Source: Brooklawnia cerclae (GTDB lineage Bacteria; Actinomycetota; Actinomycetes; Propionibacteriales; Propionibacteriaceae). Taken from it: a stretch of 64,000 nt of DNA. Below the pieces are notes generated by a model. It was not told the origin of the DNA and did not search any database. It was given only the letters and a program-made list of their open reading frames with translations. Location of the stretch: the NCBI RefSeq assembly GCF_011758645.1, contig NZ_JAAMOZ010000001.1:1-64000 (forward strand), in the 5' to 3' direction. Below are positions 27,468-37,286 of this stretch, in pieces (position 1 is the first letter of the stretch; every line of letters begins with the position of its first letter). The translations under genes and the position numbers were made by a program.

Positions 27468-28568
27468 TCACGGCTGGTTGGTGGTCTCGACCGTGGTGGT
27501 GCCGTCCTCGATCTCCTTCTGGAGCGACTCGATCTCGGCCTTCAGGTCGTCGGAGACCTTCGAGTCGTAGTCGTGGTAAGGGGCCAGCCCGACCCCGCCG
27601 TTGGCGAGGGTGCCGACGTATGCCTCGCTGGAGAAGTCGCCGTCCGCGTGCGCCTTGATGGTGTCGTACACGGCCTGGTCGATCTCCTTGATGACCGAGG
27701 TCATGATGATGTCACCGTCGGAGGTCGACTCGTAGCCGTCGGAGTCGACCCAGATCACCGACGTTCCGGCGGCCTCCCTGACCGCGGCGAGGGCGCCGTT
27801 GCCGGCGTTGCCCGCGACCGGGTGGATGATGTCGGCACCCTGGGCGATCATGTTCGTCGTCAGCTGCTTGCCCTTGGCGGTGTCGGTGAAGTCACCGGTG
27901 AACGAGCCGTTCTGGGTCGCCTTGTCCCAGCCGAGGAGCTCGACGCTGGTGCCCTTGTCCTGGTTGTAGCGCGCGATGCCGTCGGCCAGGCCGTCCATGA
28001 AGATGGCCACCGACGGGATCTGCATGCCGCCCCAGGTGCCGATCTTGCCGGTCTGGGTCATGCCCGCGGCGAGGTAACCGCCCAGGTAGGCGGCCTCGGC
28101 GGTGCTGAACACCAGAGGCTTGGCGTTGTCGAGCTCGATGACGTTGTTGTCCTCGGTGATGCGCGAGTCGATGAGCGCGAAGTCGATGTCGGGGTTGGCG
28201 CGGGCGGCGTCGCGGATGGCGTCGTTGATCGTGTAGCCGACGCCGAAGATGATGGTGCAGTCCTGGGCGACCAGGTTGCTGATGTTCGGTGCGTACTCGG
28301 CCGCTCCGTGCGACTCCGCGGTCGCCGACTCGATGCCGAGCTCACTCACGGCCCGGTCGAGGCCGGCCTTGGCGGACTGGTTGAAGGACTTGTCGGTGAA
28401 GCCGCCGGCGTCGGACACAACGCATGCCTTGACGGCACTGTCGCTGCCACTCGACGCTGAGCTGGCGGCGGTGTCTTCCGGCGGCGCTCCACAGGCGCTG
28501 GTTACGAGCGCGAACCCGCTGAGCAGGGCTGCACCCGCGAACCTGGTGAATCGAGACTTGGAACCCAC
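27468..28568 (-). CDS. BMP-family nucleoside-binding lipoprotein
   Basis: A 366-residue extracellular binding protein. The signal peptide ends in the lipobox TSAC with Cys26. The mature protein has the BMP-family start CVVSDAGGFTDKSFNQSA and later the GTWGGMQIPSV and HPVAGNAGNGAL stretches. It delivers nucleosides to the permease pair. The GTG start has a perfect AAGGAGG five bases upstream, consistent with high expression. It is the first gene of the operon; the promoter must lie in the 470-base gap upstream. Confidence 0.95.
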   Translation of the reverse strand: MGSKSRFTRFAGAALLSGFALVTSACGAPPEDTAASSASSGSDSAVKACVVSDAGGFTDKSFNQSAKAGLDRAVSELGIESATAESHGAAEYAPNISNLVAQDCTIIFGVGYTINDAIRDAARANPDIDFALIDSRITEDNNVIELDNAKPLVFSTAEAAYLGGYLAAGMTQTGKIGTWGGMQIPSVAIFMDGLADGIARYNQDKGTSVELLGWDKATQNGSFTGDFTDTAKGKQLTTNMIAQGADIIHPVAGNAGNGALAAVREAAGTSVIWVDSDGYESTSDGDIIMTSVIKEIDQAVYDTIKAHADGDFSSEAYVGTLANGGVGLAPYHDYDSKVSDDLKAEIESLQKEIEDGTTTVETTNQP

Positions 28569-28799
28569 GGTTCCCTCCTTGTCGTGGCTTTTTGTGAATG
28601 CTCCTCGAAGCTTCGGCCAGACAGTAACATGCCGGTTCAGCGGGCAAACAATTCGTGAACGGCCCGTGATGAAAGCTTAACAATCGCCGCGTCCCCGGAT
28701 GACGCGAGATTCTCCTCTCACGCCGCTGACAAGCCCGGCAGCCGTTCGCGCGCCGTCGTCCCCGGACTTCGGAACCCCGCGCCGTCCAGGCGGGCCGCG

Positions 28800-28873
28800 T
28801 GTTCTTCGCGCGGGCGCCGTGAACTCACGCGGGCCGTATGACACCCGCGCGAAAACACGGCGCCCGCGCGAGT
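28800..28873. repeat. 74-bp GC-rich foldback repeat, copy 1
   Basis: This 74-base segment aligns end to end with 41348-41421 at about 58 of 74 positions. Inside it CGCGCGGGCGCCGTG (28809-28823) and CACGGCGCCCGCGCG (28857-28871) form a perfect 15-bp inverted repeat. It lies between the divergent BMP and FtsX-type genes. The rest of 28569-29038 shows no gene. Confidence 0.7.
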
Positions 28874-29038
28874 GATCCGGCCTCCGTTCAGGCAGCCCGG
28901 TATCCCAGTGAGGAGTGCGATCCGAGACGGCGGGTGCGGCCGGTGGTCGGCTGGGATTCAGCCACTGTTGGCCCACTCACAGCTGGCGCACAGCCACGAC
29001 AAACCGCGTCCACATGCGCCGTGCCTAGCGTCTGGCGC

Positions 29039-30559
29039 GTGTTTTGGACCTATCTACGCCGCGAGTTGTCGAATCGCCGCAAACAAACCGTCATCGTGGC
29101 AGTGGGGATGGCCCTGGCCATCGCGCTCGTCATCGTCGTCAACAGTCTCGCCGCCGGGGTGCGCAGCGCCCAGGCGACCGCCCTCGAATCGGTATACGGA
29201 GTCGGGACCGACATCACCATCACGCAAGCCGCAGCCGCCCCCACCGAGGGCGAGGAGGGGCAGGGGCCCGGCCGCTTCGAGTTCGGCGCGGACGAGGGCG
29301 AGACCCAGGACGGCTCGACCGTCATCAGCCAGTCCCGGCTCAGCACGGGCATGGGTGGCAGCACGTTCGATGCGAGCGCGCTCGACACCGCGCAGGCCAT
29401 CGACGGCGTCGCGGCCGCGTCCGCCACGCTCAGCCTGACCAACACGACGTTCAACGGTGAGCTGCCCGACTCCTCCAGCTCGGACGCCTCGAGTGCCCCG
29501 ACCAGCGGCACCGATCCTGGTTCGAGCGGTGGTGGCCCGGGCGGCGGATTCAACGGAGCCGGTGGCAGTGCCTTCGACGTCGACAGCTTCTCCGTGCTCG
29601 GCGTCGATCCCTCGGCCGAGGCGCTCGGCCCGCTCGCCTCCATCGAGGTGTCGTCCGGACGCGGCCTGGAGAGCTCCGACGCGGGGACCTACGTCGCCCT
29701 GCTCGACAGCAACTACGCCACGAGCTCCGATCTGGCGGTTGGTGACACCATCACCATCGCCGACACCGACTTCGAGATCGTCGGGGTGGTGTCGAGCACG
29801 TCCACGAGCTCCGACAGCGCGTCCAACGTGTACATCCCCCTCGACGTCGCGCAGAGCCTGTCGGGCCTCGACGGCCAGGTCAGCACCATCTACGTGCAGG
29901 CGTCCTCGGCGTCCGCGATCGACACCGTGCAGGCCGCTCTGCAGACCGCGCTGCCGGACACCACCGTCAACACCGAGTCGGATCTGGCCGAGACGATCAC
30001 CGGCTCACTGGGCACCGCGTCGTCCATGATCGCCAACCTGGGCACCTGGCTGTCGGTGATCGTCCTGGCGGCGGCCATCCTCATCGCGGCCTTGCTCACC
30101 ATCTCGGGGGTCACCCGGCGGACGCGCGAGTTCGGCACCCTCAAGGCCATCGGCTGGTCCAACGGCCGGGTCGTGCGCCAGGTCGCGGGTGAGTCCCTCG
30201 CGCAGTCCCTGATCGGGGCCGCGGTCGGCACCATCATCGGTGCGGTGGCGAGCCTGGTCATCTCGGCGGTCGGCATCACGCTCTCCGCGAGTGGGGCCAG
30301 CGGCGGGACGGGCCAGGCGGACGCCGGGTCACAGCCCACCGGCATGCCGACCGGCGGGGCGTTCGGCGGCGGCATGGGAGGTGGCATGTCCACCACGGCG
30401 GTAACGGCCAGCGACGTGACACTCACCGCGCCCCTCAACCCGACCGTGATCCTCCTGGCGATCGCGCTGGCCGTCCTGGGCGGCCTGATCGCCGGTGCCG
30501 TCGGCGGCTGGCGTGCTTCCCGGCTGCGTCCGGCCGAGGCTCTGCGATCGATCGCCTGA
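29039..30559 (+). CDS. FtsX/MacB-like ABC exporter permease
   Basis: A 506-residue membrane protein with one N-terminal membrane segment (about 13-40), a large extracellular domain, and three C-terminal segments with the FtsX-type loop SGVTRRTREFGTLKAIGWS. The extracellular domain starts with an acidic Gly/Ser/Asp-rich linker. A second Gly/Met-rich loop (GGAFGGGMGGGM) sits between the second and third C-terminal helices. Such permeases move peptides or lipoproteins, or act as mechanotransmitters. The GTG at 29039 matches the family N-terminus (FWTYLRREL); a GTG at 29021 is also possible. Neither has a clear ribosome site. The ATPase follows 57 bases downstream. Confidence 0.88.
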   Translation: MFWTYLRRELSNRRKQTVIVAVGMALAIALVIVVNSLAAGVRSAQATALESVYGVGTDITITQAAAAPTEGEEGQGPGRFEFGADEGETQDGSTVISQSRLSTGMGGSTFDASALDTAQAIDGVAAASATLSLTNTTFNGELPDSSSSDASSAPTSGTDPGSSGGGPGGGFNGAGGSAFDVDSFSVLGVDPSAEALGPLASIEVSSGRGLESSDAGTYVALLDSNYATSSDLAVGDTITIADTDFEIVGVVSSTSTSSDSASNVYIPLDVAQSLSGLDGQVSTIYVQASSASAIDTVQAALQTALPDTTVNTESDLAETITGSLGTASSMIANLGTWLSVIVLAAAILIAALLTISGVTRRTREFGTLKAIGWSNGRVVRQVAGESLAQSLIGAAVGTIIGAVASLVISAVGITLSASGASGGTGQADAGSQPTGMPTGGAFGGGMGGGMSTTAVTASDVTLTAPLNPTVILLAIALAVLGGLIAGAVGGWRASRLRPAEALRSIA

Positions 30560-30616
30560 TGCCGCGCACCGATCGCGGCCGAACCACCCACGTCATGCAC
30601 ACCGAAAGGCTCCACC

Positions 30617-31309
<693 letters not shown>

Positions 31310-31391
31310 GGCCGGCGTCCGTCGCGGGTAGCATCACCCGGGGAAGCGAAAGCAGCCGCTGACAACCGCCCCGTCACCGGAGGAGACCACG

Positions 31392-33119
31392 ATGGACGCA
31401 GCCGAGGCAGCCCGCGAGTGGATCGGCCACGACCCGGACGCGCGCGATCGGACCGAGCTCCAAGCCCTGGTCGACCTGGCCGGTGCGGGCGATCCCGAGG
31501 CTGCGGCCGACCTGGCCGATCGCATGAGCGGCCCGCTCGTCTTCGGCACCGCGGGGCTGCGCGGGGCGGTCGGGGCGGGGATGCACCGCATGAACACCGC
31601 CGTGGTCACCACGGCCACCGCCGGGCTCGCGGCGGTGCTCCGCGAGCACGTCGGCGACGACTTCCACGTCGTCATCGGCTACGACGGACGGCACAGGTCG
31701 GACGAGTTCGCGCGCGCCGCCGCGGGAGTCGTGGTCGCGGCGGGTGGACGCGCGAGCCTGCTGCCCGAACGCGCCCCGACCCCGGTGCTGTGCTTCGCCG
31801 TCAACCACCTGGGAGCCGACGCCGGGGTGATGGTGACCGCGTCCCACAACCCGCCCGCCGACAACGGGTACAAGGTCTACCTCGGTGGGCGCATGACCGG
31901 CCCGGACGCCCGCGGCGCGCAGATCGTCCCCCCGATCGACGGGCACATCATGGCGGCCATCGAGGCCGCCGGAGCTCCCGACACCGTCCCGGTGGCGGAC
32001 GGCGGGTGGCAGGTGCTCACCGACGAGGTCATGGACGCCTATGCCGGCGCGGCGGCCGCCCTTCGGGCGCAGCTCGGCGTCCTGCATCCCTTCGAGGCCC
32101 GAGGCATGGGTGAACTGCGGGTCGTCCTCACCGCGATGCACGGGGTGGGGGCGAAGATGGCCTCCCGGGTGCTGGCCGAGGCCGGGGTGCACGACCTGCA
32201 TCTCGTGCCCGAGCAGGCCGCCCCCGACCCCGATTTCCCGACCGTCGCCTTCCCGAACCCTGAGGAGCCCGGGGCGCTCGACCTCGCGAAACAACTCGCG
32301 CGATCCGTGGACGCGGACCTCGTCGTCGCCCTCGACCCGGACGCGGACCGTTGTTCGCTCGCGGTGCCCGACGCCGATGCCGACGGCGGTTGGCGGCAAC
32401 TCACCGGTGACGAGATCGGCGCGGTGCTCGGTGACTATCTCGCCCGTGCGCATGCGGGCGACCCGGACGCGGTACTGGCGCGATCGATCGTGTCGTCGTC
32501 CCTGCTGGGACGCATCGCGGCTGCACACGGGGTGGGATCGGCGCAGACGCTCACCGGCTTCAAGTGGATCGCACGGGTGCCCGGCCTGGTCTACGGGTAC
32601 GAGGAGGCCATCGGCTACTGCGTGAACCCCCTTGTCGTCCGAGACAAGGATGGCGTCACCGCGGGTCTGGTCGCCTGCATGATCGCTGCCGACGCCAAAC
32701 ACAGGGGGCAGAGCCTTCTCGACATCCTGGACGACCTCGCGGTCGCCCACGGGGTGTACGCGACGAGCCCGCTGACGTTCCGCGTCCGCGATCTGTCACT
32801 GATCGCCCGCGGTCTGGAGCGGCTCGGGGCCGATCCGCCCACGCAGCTCGCGGGTTCGCAGGTGGTCGAGTTCCTCGACCTCGCTGATGGCTACCTCGGT
32901 CTGCCGCCGACCCCGGGCTACCGCATCGAGACGGCGCGCGGCGATCGCGTGGTGGCACGGCCGTCGGGCACCGAACCCAAGCTCAAGTGCTACCTGGAGG
33001 TCGTCGAGCCGACCGGCTCGCGCGAGACGGTACCGCTGGCCAGGCAGGCCGCCGCGGCCCGCCTCGAGGCGATCAAGGCCGAGCTGACCACGGTGCTCGG
33101 GTTCGGAGGGGAACTGTGA
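31392..33119 (+). CDS. Phosphoglucomutase/phosphomannomutase
   Basis: A 575-residue phosphohexomutase that interconverts 1- and 6-phosphohexoses. The phosphoserine is Ser151 in TASHNPPADNGYK, the Mg2+ loop is DPDADRC at about residues 315-321, the sugar-binding loop is YGYEEAIGY (about 404-412), and the phosphate-binding RPSGTEPK is near the C-terminus. FGTAGLRG near residue 55 is typical of the 550-residue form. GGAGGAG lies just before the ATG. The following phosphodiesterase gene overlaps by four bases. It can supply glucose-6-phosphate from glucose-1-phosphate made elsewhere, for example by the GH65 enzyme only if the anomer fits. Confidence 0.95.
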   Translation: MDAAEAAREWIGHDPDARDRTELQALVDLAGAGDPEAAADLADRMSGPLVFGTAGLRGAVGAGMHRMNTAVVTTATAGLAAVLREHVGDDFHVVIGYDGRHRSDEFARAAAGVVVAAGGRASLLPERAPTPVLCFAVNHLGADAGVMVTASHNPPADNGYKVYLGGRMTGPDARGAQIVPPIDGHIMAAIEAAGAPDTVPVADGGWQVLTDEVMDAYAGAAAALRAQLGVLHPFEARGMGELRVVLTAMHGVGAKMASRVLAEAGVHDLHLVPEQAAPDPDFPTVAFPNPEEPGALDLAKQLARSVDADLVVALDPDADRCSLAVPDADADGGWRQLTGDEIGAVLGDYLARAHAGDPDAVLARSIVSSSLLGRIAAAHGVGSAQTLTGFKWIARVPGLVYGYEEAIGYCVNPLVVRDKDGVTAGLVACMIAADAKHRGQSLLDILDDLAVAHGVYATSPLTFRVRDLSLIARGLERLGADPPTQLAGSQVVEFLDLADGYLGLPPTPGYRIETARGDRVVARPSGTEPKLKCYLEVVEPTGSRETVPLARQAAAARLEAIKAELTTVLGFGGEL

Positions 33120-33856
33120 ACGACATCCGGCCGACGGGGACGCCCCGGATCTGGGCCCACAGAGGGGCCTCACGCCGCGCGCCCGAGAACACGCTCGCCG
33201 CTTTCTCGCTCGCGGTGGAGCTGGGCGCCGACGGGGTCGAGCTCGACGTGCAGCGCAGCGCCGACGGGGTGCTGGTGGTCTGCCACGACGAGACGGTCGA
33301 CCGCACGAGCGACGGAACCGGCGCCATCGCCGATCTGACCTTCGCCCAGTTGCGCGCACTGCGCTTCGACAACGGCTTCGAGGGCTTCGCGGACGCCCGG
33401 ATCCCGACCCTGCGGGAGGTGCTCGACCTGCTGGGGCCGAGCGGCCTGGTGGTGAACATCGAGTTGAAGAACTCGGTCGTCCGCTACGAGGGCATGGAGG
33501 CTCTGGTGCTGGACGAGGTGCGCGCCGCCGGTTTCGAGGACCGGATCGTGTTCTCGTCGTTCAACCACCGCAGCCTCGTGACGCTCCGCGAGCTCGGGAC
33601 GAGCGCGCCTCTCGGCGTCCTCTACGTGGAGCCGCTCGTCGCGCCCTGGGCCTACGCGGCGTCCTTCGGAGCGGCGGCGCTGCACCCGTACGGCGGGTCG
33701 ATCTGGGACGACGACATCGCCCGTGCCCACGAGGCAGGTGTGCGCGTCCACGCGTGGACGGTGGACGATCCGGAGCAGGTACGGGGATTGGCGGCGCAGG
33801 GCATCGATGCGATCATCACCAACGTGCCGGACGAGGCCCGCGCCGCGCTCGGTTGA
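33116..33856 (+). CDS. Glycerophosphodiester phosphodiesterase
   Basis: A 246-residue cytosolic enzyme without signal peptide. The active-site motifs HRGASRRAPENT (His16 region), GVELDVQRSADG and the second His in VCHDETVDRTSDG are intact, as is the later NIELKNS. It hydrolyses glycerophosphodiesters to glycerol-3-phosphate and an alcohol. The GTG overlaps the mutase stop and has GGAGGGG upstream. A large repeat cluster follows the gene. Confidence 0.93.
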   Translation: MNDIRPTGTPRIWAHRGASRRAPENTLAAFSLAVELGADGVELDVQRSADGVLVVCHDETVDRTSDGTGAIADLTFAQLRALRFDNGFEGFADARIPTLREVLDLLGPSGLVVNIELKNSVVRYEGMEALVLDEVRAAGFEDRIVFSSFNHRSLVTLRELGTSAPLGVLYVEPLVAPWAYAASFGAAALHPYGGSIWDDDIARAHEAGVRVHAWTVDDPEQVRGLAAQGIDAIITNVPDEARAALG

Positions 33857-33880
33857 GTGTCGGCCCCTGAGGGTGAACGC

Positions 33881-34204
33881 GGTCCCTGAGCCTGTCGAAG
33901 GGACGGTGCTCGTTTCGACAAGCTCAACGAGCGTTGTTGGTCCTTGGGTGGTGTTCGTTTCGACAAGCTCAACGAGCGTTGCTGGTCCCTGAGCCTGTCG
34001 AAGGGACGGTGTTCGTTTTGACAAGCTCGACGTGCGTTGTTGGTCCCTGAGCCTGTCGAAGGGACGGTGTTCGTTTCGACAGGCTCAACGTGCGTTGTTG
34101 GTCCTTGGGTGGTGTTCGTTTCGACAAGCTCAACGAGCGTTGTTGGTCCCTGAGCTTGTCGAAGGGACGGTGTTCGTTTCGACAGGCTCGACGTGCGTTG
34201 TTGG
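33881..34204. repeat. Intergenic repeat cluster, TTCGACARGCTCA family
   Basis: About seven copies of the TTTCGACARGCTCAACGWGC form alternate with the inverse CCCTGAGCYTGTCGAAGGG form. Each pair can fold into a hairpin, since TGAGCTTGTCGAA and TTCGACAAGCTCA are complementary. Unit arrangement is irregular, with spacing near 50-60 bases. It fills most of the gap between two convergent genes. Confidence 0.85.
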
Positions 34205-34211
34205 CGAACAA

Positions 34212-34253
34212 CGTGGAAGATCGTGGTGCGTAGTCGAACCACAATCTTCCACG
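34212..34253. terminator. Bidirectional hairpin between convergent genes
   Basis: CGTGGAAGATCGTGGT (34212-34227) and ACCACAATCTTCCACG (34238-34253) pair at 15 of 16 positions with a 10-base loop. It sits just before the ends of the phosphodiesterase repeat region and the ABC ATPase gene. Confidence 0.7.
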
Positions 34254-34265
34254 ATCCGGTGGTGG

Positions 34266-35093
34266 TCAGCCGAGCATGGTCCGATCGGACAGCTGGGCGC
34301 CCTTGATCTGGTCGAACTGGGCCAGCAGGTCGGCGACGGTGGCGGCGCGCTTGTCGTCCCCGGCCAGTTCCAGGATGATGCGGCCCTCGTGCATCATGAT
34401 GAGCCGGTTGCCGAGTTCCAGGGCCTGTTCCATGTTGTGCGTGACCATGAGCGTGGTCAGGGCGTGCCGCTCGACCATCTCGCGGGTGAGCCGGGTGATG
34501 AGCGCGGCGCGCTGCGGGTCGAGGGCAGCGGTGTGCTCGTCCAGCAGCAGGATGCGCGGTTTGGTGAACGAGGCCATGACGAGGCTCAGCGCCTGCCGCT
34601 GCCCGCCGGACAGCAGCCCGACCCGGGCCGTGAGGCGATTCTCCAGCCCGAGCTCGAGGCTCTTGAGTTCCTCGCGGAACTCGGCCTTGCGTGCACGGCT
34701 GACGCCGAGGTGCAGGCCGCGTCCCCGCGTGCGTGCCCAGGCGATCGCGAGATTCTCCTCGATCGTCAGGTGGGGCGAGGTGCCGGCCATCGGGTCCTGG
34801 AAGACCCGCCCGACGTAGCGAGCCACCTTGTAATCGGGATGTTTGGTGACGTCGAGCCCGTCGATCCACACCGAGCCGAGTTCGGGACGATAGCGTCCTG
34901 CCACCACGTTCAGCAGCGTCGACTTCCCGGCACCGTTGCTGCCGATCACGGTGACGAAGTCGCCCGGCTCCAACTCGAGTGTGACGTCGCGCAGGGCGAT
35001 CTTCTCGTTGATCGTGTGCTGGAAGAACGCCTTCGAGACGTTCCGCACCTCCAGCATCGGGCGCGTCCGGGCGGAAACGGTCGTCTCAGGCAT
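34266..35093 (-). CDS. TrpXYZ-type ABC importer ATPase
   Basis: A 275-residue ABC ATPase with Walker A GSNGAGKS, Q-loop VFQDPMAG, signature LLSGGQRQAL, Walker B ILLLDEHTA and switch His VTHNM. The DEH version of Walker B and the HTINEKIALRDV start are typical of ATPases that accompany the COG2984-type binding proteins. These systems import tryptophan, tyrosine or related compounds, so the exact ligand is open. The start overlaps the permease stop by eight bases. It is the last gene of the three-gene operon. Confidence 0.92.
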   Translation of the reverse strand: MPETTVSARTRPMLEVRNVSKAFFQHTINEKIALRDVTLELEPGDFVTVIGSNGAGKSTLLNVVAGRYRPELGSVWIDGLDVTKHPDYKVARYVGRVFQDPMAGTSPHLTIEENLAIAWARTRGRGLHLGVSRARKAEFREELKSLELGLENRLTARVGLLSGGQRQALSLVMASFTKPRILLLDEHTAALDPQRAALITRLTREMVERHALTTLMVTHNMEQALELGNRLIMMHEGRIILELAGDDKRAATVADLLAQFDQIKGAQLSDRTMLG

Positions 35094-36072
35094 CCTTGCG
35101 ACCTGCCTTCTTCACGAAGCCGTGCGACGGCGGACGCGCGTCGCCCGAGTCGAGTTCCTCGGCGTCCGGCGTACCCCACGGGTCGAACCCGGCATCGCGC
35201 TCGCGGGCGCGCGCCCGTATCTGGTTGAAGACGTCCCAGCGGGGCAGCAGCAGCGCGGCCACCACGATGATCGCGGAGAGCAGCTTCATGTCGTTCGGGT
35301 CGAACCACGGGATCATGAGTGCCGCCTGGATGATCGCCCGGTAGATGACCGAGCCTGCGACCACGGCCAGGGTGACGACCCAGATGCGCTGGGAGGTGAA
35401 GATCGCGGTGCCGATGATGACCGACGCGAGACCCGCGACGATGAGGCCGATACCCATCCCGATGTCGGCGTAGCCCTGGTACTGGGCGAACAACGCGCCC
35501 GACAACGAGACCAGACCGTTGCTGAGCGACAGCCCGAGCAGCTTCATCGCATCGGTGTTGATGCCCTGGGCGCGAGCCATGCCCTCGTTGTCGCCGGTCG
35601 ACCGCAGGGCCAGCCCGAGGTCGGTCGACAAGAACCAGTCGAACGCGACGAGGAAGCACGCCAGCACCGCGGCCAGGATGCCGACGGACGCGAAGGTGCC
35701 GATCAGGCCGGCGTCCCGCAACGGGGTGAAGAGGGTGTCGATGCGCAGCAGCGGCACGTTCGCCTTGCCCATGATGCGCAGGTTGATGGAGTACAGCGCG
35801 ATCTGGGTGAGGATGCCGGCGAGCAGCGGGTGGATCTTGCCCTTGGTGTTCAGCAGCCCGGTGACGAGCCCGGCCACCAGCCCTACGGCGGTGCCCGCGA
35901 GGGTGGCGAGGATCGGCGGCCAGCCCGCCACGAGCAGGGTCGCCGCCGTCGCCGCGCCGGTGGTGAAACTGCCGTCGATGGTGAGGTCGGCGAAATCGAG
36001 GATCCGGAACGTCAGATAGACCCCGAGGGCCATCAGTCCGAAGATGAGGCCCAAATCGAGCGCCGCGATCAT
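35086..36072 (-). CDS. TrpXYZ-type ABC importer permease
   Basis: A 328-residue membrane protein with eight or nine hydrophobic segments and a 40-residue charged C-terminal tail. LDFADLTIDGSFTTGAA near the N-terminus, GKIHPLLAGILT and LALRSTGDNEGMARAQGI are conserved features of this permease family. It forms a homodimeric channel with the ATPase encoded downstream. The gene follows the binding-protein gene by 43 bases on the same strand. Confidence 0.92.
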   Translation of the reverse strand: MIAALDLGLIFGLMALGVYLTFRILDFADLTIDGSFTTGAATAATLLVAGWPPILATLAGTAVGLVAGLVTGLLNTKGKIHPLLAGILTQIALYSINLRIMGKANVPLLRIDTLFTPLRDAGLIGTFASVGILAAVLACFLVAFDWFLSTDLGLALRSTGDNEGMARAQGINTDAMKLLGLSLSNGLVSLSGALFAQYQGYADIGMGIGLIVAGLASVIIGTAIFTSQRIWVVTLAVVAGSVIYRAIIQAALMIPWFDPNDMKLLSAIIVVAALLLPRWDVFNQIRARARERDAGFDPWGTPDAEELDSGDARPPSHGFVKKAGRKDA

Positions 36073-36115
36073 CGACTACCAGTGCCTTTCTGGTTTCCTG
36101 TGCCCGGTCAGGCCG

Positions 36116-37096
36116 TCAGGATACCGTCTCGTCCGCCTCGTCGAGCAGGTCCTGGGGCACCGTGACGCCCATCCGCTCGGCGGCAGTGGTGTTGATGACC
36201 AGCTTGGGGGTCTTCTGGCTCTCGACGGCCAGTGTGGCCGGGTCGGCGCCCTCGGTGAGGATCTTCACGGCCATCTCGCCGGTCTGCCTGCCCAACTCGG
36301 TGTAGTCGAGGCCGTAGGTGATCAGGGCGCCCTTGGCGACCGAGTCGGTCTCGCCGGCGATGAGCGGGATCTGCTTGTCCTCGGCGACCTGGATGACCGT
36401 GTCGAGACCCGCCACCACGTTGTTGTCGGTGGGCACGTAGATGGCGTCGACGTCGAGGGTCTGCGCGGCCTGCAGCACCTCGCTGGTGGTGGTGATCGTC
36501 TTCTCGACGACGGTGAGGCCCTGTTCGTCGGCCGCCTCGCGGGCGAGTTCGACCTGCACCTGCGAGTTGACCTCGCCGGACGAGTAGAGGATGCCCACCG
36601 TCTTCGCGTCGGGGTTCAGCCGCTTGACCAGCGCGATCTGCTCGGCCACCGGGTTCATGTCGGTGGTGCCGGTGATGTTGCCCCCGGGCGTCTCGTTGCT
36701 GTCGACGAGGTCGGCCGCGACCGGATCGGTGACAGCCGTGAACAGGATGGGCGTGTCGATGATGGCCTGCGCCGCGGCCTGGGCGGTCGGGGTCGCCACG
36801 GCGAGGACGAGGTCGAGATCCTGCGAGGCGAACTTGCTGGCGATCGAGGTGGCGGTCGCCTGATCGCCCTGGGCGTTCTGCTCGTCGTACTCGGCTTCGA
36901 TGCCGGCGTCGGCGAGTGCCTGCTTGAAGCCTTCGCGCGCCGCGTCCAGGGACGGGTGCGAGACGATCTGCGTGATGCCGATCCGGTACACCGTCCCGGA
37001 GCTCGACGAGCCGGAGGAGGAATCCGAGCCGCAGCCGGCGAGCGCCAGGGCGCCCACGATCGCGAGCGCGGTCATCCCACGCAGTGGGTTTGTCAT
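36116..37096 (-). CDS. ABC importer substrate-binding lipoprotein, COG2984/TrpX type
   Basis: A 326-residue lipoprotein with a hydrophobic signal and lipobox LAGC (Cys22), then a Ser/Gly linker. The mature fold is the two-lobed type 1 form. Conserved stretches include GITQIVSHPSLDAAREGF, FTAVTDPVAADLV and YVPTDNNV. Family members bind aromatic amino acids or related amides. It heads the operon on the minus strand. The promoter presumably lies in 37097-37286, where no obvious regulatory motif was seen. Confidence 0.93.
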   Translation of the reverse strand: MTNPLRGMTALAIVGALALAGCGSDSSSGSSSSGTVYRIGITQIVSHPSLDAAREGFKQALADAGIEAEYDEQNAQGDQATATSIASKFASQDLDLVLAVATPTAQAAAQAIIDTPILFTAVTDPVAADLVDSNETPGGNITGTTDMNPVAEQIALVKRLNPDAKTVGILYSSGEVNSQVQVELAREAADEQGLTVVEKTITTTSEVLQAAQTLDVDAIYVPTDNNVVAGLDTVIQVAEDKQIPLIAGETDSVAKGALITYGLDYTELGRQTGEMAVKILTEGADPATLAVESQKTPKLVINTTAAERMGVTVPQDLLDEADETVS

Positions 37097-37286
37097 GTCA
37101 GGTCCTTCCGATCCACTCAGCCCATCGCTCGATCACCGCGTCGGCGTCGACGGCGCGATCGCCATGGGACTCACCAACCTACCGCGCATCGGTGCTTGTC
37201 CGCGAGCCGACCCGTCCCGGGCCGCCTTCCATGGGAAACGGTGGGCGATTCCGGGCGGACGACGCGTCCAGGCTCTGGACGCCCGG

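Noticed and set aside
31374-32750. 458-residue open frame antisense to the phosphohexomutase
   Set aside because: The plus-strand mutase has all family motifs, and the antisense product shows none.
33881-34204. CRISPR-like alternating repeats
   Set aside because: The 'spacers' are themselves copies of the same repeat in inverse form, unit spacing is irregular, and no cas gene is in the window.
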